The notes beneath the pieces are model-generated. The model made no database searches. It was not told the DNA's origin and worked only from the letters and a program-made list of their open reading frames with translations. A program made the translations under genes and the position numbers. This document shows, piece after piece, positions 1-5,184 of a stretch of 5,184 nt of DNA (position 1 is the stretch's first letter; the number at the start of each line of letters is the position of its first letter). This DNA is from Candidatus Roizmanbacteria bacterium CG_4_9_14_0_8_um_filter_34_12 (GTDB lineage Bacteria; Patescibacteriota; Microgenomatia; UBA1406; GWC2-37-13), in contig PFTH01000051.1 in the NCBI GenBank assembly GCA_002789465.1, positions 1 to 5,184 on the forward strand, read 5' to 3'.

Positions 1-1
1 A

Positions 2-175
2 GATGTAACAAATTATTCGCAGGCAGATATATTAATTATGTTTATTGAAGAGAAAAATTTTAATTATCAGAAATGGTCAACTTGGGAATCAGACCAATTC
101 GGGAGTAAGAAAAAAATAGATGAAACAATTATTGAAGGGATAAAAATTATTACCTATTTAAAAAAGAATAATTAA
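2..175 (+). CDS. C-terminal fragment of an unidentified protein (5' end outside window)
   Basis: This reading frame is open from the left edge and ends at TAA (173-175), giving the last 57 residues of a protein that starts outside the window. The visible tail is soluble in character: it begins DVTNYSQADILIMF, continues through an aromatic and acidic stretch (YQKWSTWESDQF), and ends in a lysine-rich, probably helical segment (KKKIDETIIEGIKIITYLKK). There is no membrane segment, which sets it apart from every other gene here. I do not recognise the family. A short helix at the C-terminus is common in small cytoplasmic enzymes but says nothing about function. It is convergent with the minus-strand operon, and its stop codon overlaps the stop of the last operon gene on the palindrome TTAA. 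I rate it as real coding because the frame is open to the edge and the two genes abut exactly as expected in a compact genome. Confidence 0.6.
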   Translation, partial: DVTNYSQADILIMFIEEKNFNYQKWSTWESDQFGSKKKIDETIIEGIKIITYLKKNN

Positions 176-1476
176 AAATTCAATTTTTTATATTTATTTT
201 TTGATGAGTAAATAACAAAATAATAAAACATTACAAAATAGATCAATATCTGAACAATAATAAGAAAATTTACAAAAAGTCTATTTGTTGTTAGATCAAA
301 AATAAAATTATTTCTTGGTTGACCCCAGGCTGCGTATAAATTCAACAAATGAAAGAATGTAGTATATAAGAATAACCAATAATAGCGAATATTGATTGCA
401 GATAGTAATAAAAGGAAAGGAATTGCTGGTAATAAATGTCTTTCATGCATTCGGGTTGAAAATAAAAACATAAACATTGTTACTAAAGCGATAGAAAAAA
501 CTGTTTGTTCCAATTTTACCCGTCTTTTCCATAAGATAAAGAGTACGAATACAGTATTGGAAATTACTAGTAAAGAAGATAACATTCTTGGTGTTAACTT
601 GCCAAATAGTGAGAATGTATCTGAAATATTTGCAGGAGAAAATATTAGATACCAAAGATTAAAAGCATGAGCACTCAACCAACTAGAGCCAAACTTGGTA
701 GCTAAGTTTAAATAAGTGAGATATGCAAATAATATGTTATTTTCTTTTGCACTGAATGGAAGGAAGACAACAAAAAAGACAATTAATCCCAATATAAAAG
801 CCTTTATCTTGTCTTTTCTTGAGAAATACTTCCAAAATAAAAGAGCATAGACAGGTATAATTATTCCAATGGTTTGTTTCGAAAGTAAACCTAAGCACAA
901 AAGAACAATTGATGTTAAATGTTTTTGTTTATAGATAAAATATATTGACCAAACTAAGAATGCTAATGGTATAGTATTGATTTGCCCCCAAAGTGAACTG
1001 TTATAAATAATTGCTGGATTGAAAAGAGCACTGAATAAGATTAACAAAATAATTTTTTTATTTTTTGTCATTAACGAAGCAATTTTGAATAATCCAAGTG
1101 CTAAAAAAATATCAGCGAAGATACTTGCGCCTTTAATAAAGGTTGCAACTGTATTACGATTTTGCCAAATATGTACTAACTGAGAGGGAAAGAGGGGAAT
1201 ATTTTGGTTAAAATACCAAAGTAAATTATTTATCGGTAAAAACACTATTTTATATAAAAATAATTCTGAAGCAAAAGAGATTAATGTTAGGGGCTGATAG
1301 TTTGCTGTTAGTGTATTTCTTTCATAAAAACCAGAAAATCCGAACTTAAGTATATTTTTAGCCCATGGAAGAAAATATATATCAATATCACCGTAATAAT
1401 TTAAAGCGCTAACAGCAAACCGCAATATTAAGCTAAGGATTATAAAAAAAACGAGCAATTTTTTATTAATTTTCAT
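172..1476 (-). CDS. Gpi18/ALG6-like polytopic mannosyltransferase-type GT-C protein
   Basis: A 434-aa integral membrane protein with about 11-13 hydrophobic segments, the last gene of the operon. It probably transfers a sugar from a polyprenyl-phosphate donor on the outer membrane face. Visible landmarks: a basic N-terminus and TM1 (about 7-24); an acidic pair in the first external loop, GDIDIYFLPWAK (D30, D32), in the usual place of the GT-C catalytic acids; NYQPLT (59-64), like the N-Y-P-P-L element of ALG6/Gpi18-type enzymes; N153-P154 followed by W-G-Q-I-N (163-167), like the W-G-Q-x-D motif of COG5542; SAHAFNLWYL (268-277); and TRMHERHLLPAIPF (341-354), like the M-H-E-R-Y or H-E-K motif near the C-terminal TMs. 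This combination supports COG5542 more than GT39. The oddity is N167 where Asp is usual. The ATG (1474-1476) overlaps the upstream stop by 11 nt; no Shine-Dalgarno is visible, so reinitiation is likely. Membership of the GT-C superfamily is fairly sure; mannose specificity is only a family label. Confidence 0.8.
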   Translation of the reverse strand: MKINKKLLVFFIILSLILRFAVSALNYYGDIDIYFLPWAKNILKFGFSGFYERNTLTANYQPLTLISFASELFLYKIVFLPINNLLWYFNQNIPLFPSQLVHIWQNRNTVATFIKGASIFADIFLALGLFKIASLMTKNKKIILLILFSALFNPAIIYNSSLWGQINTIPLAFLVWSIYFIYKQKHLTSIVLLCLGLLSKQTIGIIIPVYALLFWKYFSRKDKIKAFILGLIVFFVVFLPFSAKENNILFAYLTYLNLATKFGSSWLSAHAFNLWYLIFSPANISDTFSLFGKLTPRMLSSLLVISNTVFVLFILWKRRVKLEQTVFSIALVTMFMFLFSTRMHERHLLPAIPFLLLLSAINIRYYWLFLYTTFFHLLNLYAAWGQPRNNFIFDLTTNRLFVNFLIIVQILIYFVMFYYFVIYSSKNKYKKLNF

Positions 1477-2596
1477 ATTGTTTAACGTTGGTTAAAAAAT
1501 AAGCTCTTCCACCATTATCATTGGTTACGATATAAAAACGACTATCATTTTTGTTTTGGTTATTAACTTCAATTTCTTTTTCTGTTAGGGCGCAGATTAA
1601 TTGCTTGTTATTAAAGCAATCGTTAATAGACCAGACGCCATTGCTGATTTTTCTGATTTTCGGCATAGAATAATGATATGAGTAATATTGATATAGTTTG
1701 TCAATATCGGAATCTTGTGTAATTTCGACAATTTTATCTATTAGTTTTATTTTTTCCATTAATTGGAACTTCGCATAACCTCTTTCTTGGCTATATTTTT
1801 TTTGGTAATGACGAAAGTAACTTTCTAAGAAAAAAGCAAAATTTAAAACCGTTACAAAAAGTAATAATCCGACAAAAAACTTATTCATTTTAATCTTCAC
1901 TGAACCATAAGAAATAATTATCAAAATAAAAATTAGCAAACCTATTCCAGAAAAAATAAAGTATTTGCTTGGATAAGTTAGAAATATAATTAATCCAAAA
2001 AGTAAAAAAAGAAGATATTTTATTGTGATTGACTTTTTTTCTTTAATCAGATGATAAATTCCGTATAAGAAAAAGATCAATGAAGATTCCAAAAAATAGC
2101 CGTTTTTTGGAATACGTATGTATTTATGTACAGTTTCATTTTGAAAAAATAACCCTGTTAAATTACAAGTTGATTTAATCAATACCCATAGTTGTTGAAA
2201 AATTATTGAGTTAAATGAATGGTTTAGATAAATGAAAAATATATATAAAAATGAAGCAAATAGTAAAAAGTAATTATTATTGGATAACAACCAAATTGAA
2301 CTGATAATCAAAACAAATATCACTAATATATTAAATTCTTTAGCGAGAATAAGCAATAAGGGAGAAGTTAGTAAGACAAATAAAATTAGTTGTTTCTTAT
2401 TTTTAAGCTTAGATAATGCAGAAATAATAAAAAAGATTACTGACAAAAGACTAAATAATCGTATAATGGGAAGATAATTTGGTGGTAATAATAAAAGTAT
2501 AAAATTTGGCAACTGTTGAATTTCTTGTATTGAAACAATAGGATAGTCTATTGTGACAAGATTGATTGCAAAAAATATAAATATTATTATATACAT
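1466..2596 (-). CDS. Multi-TM GT39-like membrane protein with reduced first loop (paralogue of the gene at 4232-5184)
   Basis: A 376-aa protein with about nine TM segments (roughly 1-14, 44-63, 68-85, 88-104, 108-124, 168-184, 192-207, 211-229, 237-257) and a hydrophilic C-terminal domain (258-376), probably extracytoplasmic. The layout follows the GT39/PMT_2 pattern: R46 at the start of the second TM and S78-P79 in the third match R100 and S138-P139 of the 554-aa neighbour. The first external loop, however, is only about 30 residues against about 70 in the neighbour, and the D-N-D-E motif is missing; only D17 and E25 remain as possible acids. Residues 149-185 align without gaps to the partial gene at the right edge with 18 of 37 identities, including I-P-K-x-G-Y-F-L. 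The C-terminal domain shares E-x-G-Y-A, a C-x7-C pair (C327, C335) and a closing Y-F-L. The ATG (2594-2596) overlaps the upstream stop by 10 nt, with at most a weak GAG before it. It may be a divergent transferase or an inactive partner; I do not assign a reaction. Confidence 0.75.
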   Translation of the reverse strand: MYIIIFIFFAINLVTIDYPIVSIQEIQQLPNFILLLLPPNYLPIIRLFSLLSVIFFIISALSKLKNKKQLILFVLLTSPLLLILAKEFNILVIFVLIISSIWLLSNNNYFLLFASFLYIFFIYLNHSFNSIIFQQLWVLIKSTCNLTGLFFQNETVHKYIRIPKNGYFLESSLIFFLYGIYHLIKEKKSITIKYLLFLLFGLIIFLTYPSKYFIFSGIGLLIFILIIISYGSVKIKMNKFFVGLLLFVTVLNFAFFLESYFRHYQKKYSQERGYAKFQLMEKIKLIDKIVEITQDSDIDKLYQYYSYHYSMPKIRKISNGVWSINDCFNNKQLICALTEKEIEVNNQNKNDSRFYIVTNDNGGRAYFLTNVKQYEN

Positions 2597-4251
2597 TGCT
2601 CAAATTGAATTAAGTAAAATTTTTCGTTTAAATAGTTTTTTTTTGGCTGAAATGTACTCAATATTTCATAGCAACTTTTTCTTTTTATTATTTCAATTTC
2701 GTCACTTGATAAAAATCCAATAATCTTGTTGTCTTTAATATTTAAGGATATATATTTGATAATATCCTCAATGTTTTCCATATAAATAAATTTATCAAAT
2801 GGTTGAATTCTACACCAAGGAGAGCATTTCGCGACTTTAATTTTAATATATTTTTCAGGAGGAAAAAGACATGCGAATAATACTGGGTTTTGTGGTTCGC
2901 CGAGGTTTTTGGTGGTATAAACAATTGTGTTAAATTTACTATAATTTTGTTTTACTATTTGATAGAGTTTGTTGGTCTTAAAATATAAATGTGACTCTGC
3001 TAATAATTTATATGGAGAAAAATACCAGTAAACAAAAATACTACTGTTAATAATTATGCATATTAAGTATAAAAAATAGACAAGTTTTTTTTGAAATATA
3101 TTATGAAAATAACTTAAACCAAGAATAATCAAAACAATATCGCTTCCTAAAAAAGTAAGAGACCTTTTTCCATTAAAACCACTTCCAGCGATTATTGATG
3201 GGAGTGGTGAAATAACGATCCAAAGGGCAATTATTAGATAAGTTGGATTTTTTATCTGTTTAAAAAGAACTATAAAACCCAATATATAAAACGGAAAGGT
3301 GATAATTAGAACTTGAGGGAAACCATTATCATGTTGATCGACATGATTGCGTAAATATATCAACGGTTCTAAATCAAAATGATAAATAAAATTTTTTAAT
3401 AAATAAAAAGATTGATACACAATTTTGTTTTGGAATATTTTTGATACAAAATCATTTTGAGAGTGATGACGGAATTCATTAATCTCAAGTTTCATCCCGA
3501 TGTTAGCCACATTTTGAAATCGAATCATACTCCCACCTCCGAGATATTGATTTATTACTGGCAGAGCGACAATAAAAGCAGCTACTACTAATAGTATTGT
3601 TATTGTATATTCGTGTTTTTTTAACAATATAAATATGTAGCCGGACAATAATAATGGAACCACAATAAGGGACGATGGATAAATATATAACGAAAGTAGT
3701 AAGGATCCAACACTAATTGGAATAAGTTTTTTGTGATTACTTTTTAAGTAGTATATAAAGGTTAATATAGATGTAATAGTAAAAAAACTTTGTGAAATAC
3801 TTGCAGAACTTGTCCTTGAGAAAAATATTCCATAAGGTGAAAGTGTCATGAGCAATGTTCCAATAATTATTAGCTTTTTGTCTATAGTTATATTGCTTAA
3901 TAGTAAAAAAATAAGAAGAATATAAAGCGTTCCAAAGATTATCGAAGGAAAACGAAGCCAAAAAATATTCGGTTCAAATAGTTTATACATTAATGCAGTT
4001 ATATAAATATCAAATCCGTTTTTATAATCACCAAACGATTTAAAAAATAGTGGCATTTTTACTCCCCACTGATCTTTTCCTGTTTGAGTAATTGAATAAG
4101 CATCATAAGCGATTGCAAATTCATCATTGTCAACCGGAGGGTGTGACTCAATCTGATAAGAACGAATAACGAAACCGACAATTACGAGCAAAATTAGGGA
4201 TAATAATAACAAATTCGAAGTATTTTTAGAATTAATAAACATGTGTTTCAT
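2587..4251 (-). CDS. GT39/PMT-family (GT-C) membrane glycosyltransferase
   Basis: A 554-aa integral membrane protein of the dolichyl-phosphate-mannose protein mannosyltransferase/ArnT type (PMT, PMT_2), expected to move a sugar from a polyprenyl-phosphate carrier to a glycan, lipid or protein outside the cell membrane. TM1 spans about 14-30. The long first external loop carries PPVDNDEFAIAYDAY with D41, D43 and E44, the usual site of the catalytic acid in GT39 enzymes. Then come the R-F-P-S element (100-103), S-P (138-139), R146, several TMs to about 233, an external loop with G-G-G (238-240), a Y-L-R-N-H element (299-303), four more TMs to about 410, and a soluble C-terminal domain (411-554) with C461, C476, C480, C527 and C553. 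Length and order are typical of the family. Two starts are possible: M1 (4249-4251, overlapping the upstream gene by 20 nt) or M4 (4240-4242, overlap 11 nt, more like the other junctions); neither has a clear Shine-Dalgarno. Substrates are unknown. Confidence 0.88.
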   Translation of the reverse strand: MKHMFINSKNTSNLLLLSLILLVIVGFVIRSYQIESHPPVDNDEFAIAYDAYSITQTGKDQWGVKMPLFFKSFGDYKNGFDIYITALMYKLFEPNIFWLRFPSIIFGTLYILLIFLLLSNITIDKKLIIIGTLLMTLSPYGIFFSRTSSASISQSFFTITSILTFIYYLKSNHKKLIPISVGSLLLSLYIYPSSLIVVPLLLSGYIFILLKKHEYTITILLVVAAFIVALPVINQYLGGGSMIRFQNVANIGMKLEINEFRHHSQNDFVSKIFQNKIVYQSFYLLKNFIYHFDLEPLIYLRNHVDQHDNGFPQVLIITFPFYILGFIVLFKQIKNPTYLIIALWIVISPLPSIIAGSGFNGKRSLTFLGSDIVLIILGLSYFHNIFQKKLVYFLYLICIIINSSIFVYWYFSPYKLLAESHLYFKTNKLYQIVKQNYSKFNTIVYTTKNLGEPQNPVLFACLFPPEKYIKIKVAKCSPWCRIQPFDKFIYMENIEDIIKYISLNIKDNKIIGFLSSDEIEIIKRKSCYEILSTFQPKKNYLNEKFYLIQFEQCI

Positions 4252-5184
4252 TTTTTGGAATTAAAAAATAGATCGGCAAACCTTCGTAATGACTAAAAAT
4301 TGTTTCTATATCTTCTTTTTGTAAACCAATCAATCCAAGTTCTTGTTCCCGCAACAAACAATAACAATTATTTTTAGCATAGCAGATGTCATCTAATTTG
4401 GAGTTAGAAATCATATTGGTTTTAAAATTAACGTCTTTGCTGAAAAAATCAATATATTGTTTTAATTTACCTGACTCTTGAGTGATATTAATGCATTTGA
4501 GTTGTTTTTGATTTAGCTGATTTATTGCGTTTGTTTCTGCATATCCCCATTCAAAGGAATTTTTTTTATCAAAATGATAATAAAATAATTCGTAGGTAAA
4601 AAAGACATTTAATACAAATATCAATGCAATTAACGCTTTCAAAAGATAACTAGTATTATGTAACAGATATTCATAACCAACTGCAATTACTAAAGATACA
4701 GAGTAGAAAATTATTATTCCGCGATATATGTTGAGCGAACTGGATTGACTGATAAATAAAAAACAAAGTCCGATAATAAATAATCCGGAAATTATTTTTC
4801 CAAGAGATCTGTTATTTTGATTTTTTAATAACACATATATTCCAACAAACAACGGAATAAGATCAAAAAAAAGAAAATAGCCGGTTTTGGGAATTTTTAG
4901 ATATTGAGAGGCAGAATCCCCAGTAAAAAAAAGTGTTTTAAAGTCTAATAAGCGAACCACTAATGGCCAAGTATCAATAATCTGTTGTAGGTTTGGTAAT
5001 TTTAGATCGAGCCACTGTTTGAAAAGAATAAAAATAAAGGATATTATGAATATCCAATATTTTTTATGACATAGACTAATCAACAATAAAACAATTATCG
5101 TTAGTAAAAAAAGATGGAGATTAAGGGTTTGTCCAAGAATAAAAAGCCATGGTGAAAAACTTAGAATAATAAGAGTAATTATTG
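4232..5184 (-). CDS. 5'-truncated multi-TM GT39-like membrane protein
   Basis: The frame is open to the right edge, so the N-terminus is missing; 316 complete codons are visible. A TTG at 5084-5086 could be read as a start, but it lies inside a hydrophobic segment and 32 more codons of convincing membrane protein precede it, so it should not be used. The visible part starts in a TM with S-P (residues 10-11), matching S78-P79 of the 376-aa paralogue, so about 68 residues are probably missing and the full protein should be about 385 aa. Next come TMs, a loop with L-F-F-T-G-D (84-89) and I-P-K-T-G-Y-F-L (97-104), four or so further TMs, and a C-terminal extracytoplasmic-type domain with E-W-G-Y-A, I-N-I-T-Q-E-S, three cysteines (267, 273, 275) and a closing Y-F-L. 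The loop and domain resemble GT39/PMT_2-like proteins. Whether it has the catalytic first loop cannot be seen. Its stop lies within the next gene. Confidence 0.75.
   Translation of the reverse strand, partial: IITLIILSFSPWLFILGQTLNLHLFLLTIIVLLLISLCHKKYWIFIISFIFILFKQWLDLKLPNLQQIIDTWPLVVRLLDFKTLFFTGDSASQYLKIPKTGYFLFFDLIPLFVGIYVLLKNQNNRSLGKIISGLFIIGLCFLFISQSSSLNIYRGIIIFYSVSLVIAVGYEYLLHNTSYLLKALIALIFVLNVFFTYELFYYHFDKKNSFEWGYAETNAINQLNQKQLKCINITQESGKLKQYIDFFSKDVNFKTNMISNSKLDDICYAKNNCYCLLREQELGLIGLQKEDIETIFSHYEGLPIYFLIPKNETHVY

Noticed and set aside
175..190. AT-only inverted repeat AAAAATT-C-AATTTTT followed by a T run, just after the plus-strand stop; possible bidirectional terminator.
   Set aside because: There are no G-C pairs and only one unpaired centre base, so the hairpin would be very weak; such palindromes are expected by chance at this base composition, and it lies inside the minus-strand gene's last codons.
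392..670. 92-codon plus-strand open frame.
   Set aside because: It is antisense to the Gpi18-like gene, whose family motifs (M-H-E-R, S-A-H-A-F-N) fall in this very region; the frame has no recognisable domain and is explained as a shadow.
2280..2477. 65-codon plus-strand open frame.
   Set aside because: It is antisense to the N-terminal TM region of the 376-aa gene and reads as a low-complexity polar product; no independent support.
3737..3961. 74-codon minus-strand open frame within the GT39 gene.
   Set aside because: It is an alternative frame of a well-supported coding region, rich in aromatic and Asn/Lys residues as expected from AT-rich out-of-frame reading.
5084..5086. TTG as the start codon of the rightmost gene (284-aa product).
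   Set aside because: The frame continues upstream to the edge with a coherent hydrophobic sequence including the S-P element shared with the paralogue; the gene is truncated by the window instead.
1..5184. Alternative genetic code (UGA recoded, as in some CPR groups).
   Set aside because: All genes read through in the standard code, end in TAA, and use ordinary GGN glycine and TGG tryptophan codons; there is no sign of in-frame UGA joining adjacent frames.

Overview
The window is a strongly AT-rich (G+C by eye below about 30%), completely coding stretch of prokaryotic DNA. It holds the 3' end of one plus-strand gene (2-175) followed by a compact minus-strand operon of four integral membrane proteins that fills the rest (172-5184) and is read from right to left. 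All five visible stop codons are TAA, no tRNA, rRNA, CRISPR array or mobile element is present, and there is no intergenic space.

Order of transcription on the minus strand: (1) a 5'-truncated multi-spanning membrane protein (4232 to the right edge); (2) an intact GT39/PMT-type GT-C glycosyltransferase of 554 aa (2587-4251); (3) a 376-aa membrane protein that is a diverged paralogue of gene 1 (1466-2596); (4) a 434-aa polytopic mannosyltransferase-like protein of the Gpi18 (COG5542)/ALG6-ALG8 type (172-1476). Each start lies inside the end of the preceding gene (overlaps of 20, 10 and 11 nt). None has a convincing Shine-Dalgarno sequence, so the four are probably co-transcribed and translationally coupled. 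The promoter lies beyond the right edge.

Functionally the operon looks like a small set of polyprenyl-phosphate-sugar-dependent (GT-C) transferases working on the outer face of the cytoplasmic membrane, for surface polysaccharide, lipid-linked glycan or protein glycosylation. Genes 1, 2 and 3 share one architecture: a hydrophobic multi-TM core, then an extracytoplasmic C-terminal domain ending in a Y-F-L or F-Y-L strand. Gene 2 keeps the acidic D-N-D-E motif and a long first external loop. Gene 3 has a strongly shortened loop without that motif, so it may be a non-catalytic or altered-specificity partner. Donor, acceptor and linkage cannot be read from sequence.

Organism: the AT richness, overlapping gene packing, poor Shine-Dalgarno use and rows of diverged GT39-like proteins fit a reduced-genome lineage such as Patescibacteria/CPR (Microgenomates-like). 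This is inference from style only; low-GC Firmicutes or archaea are not excluded. The most notable content is the pair of diverged paralogues surrounding an apparently canonical GT-C enzyme; I see no defence system, RNA element or other clearly new machinery.
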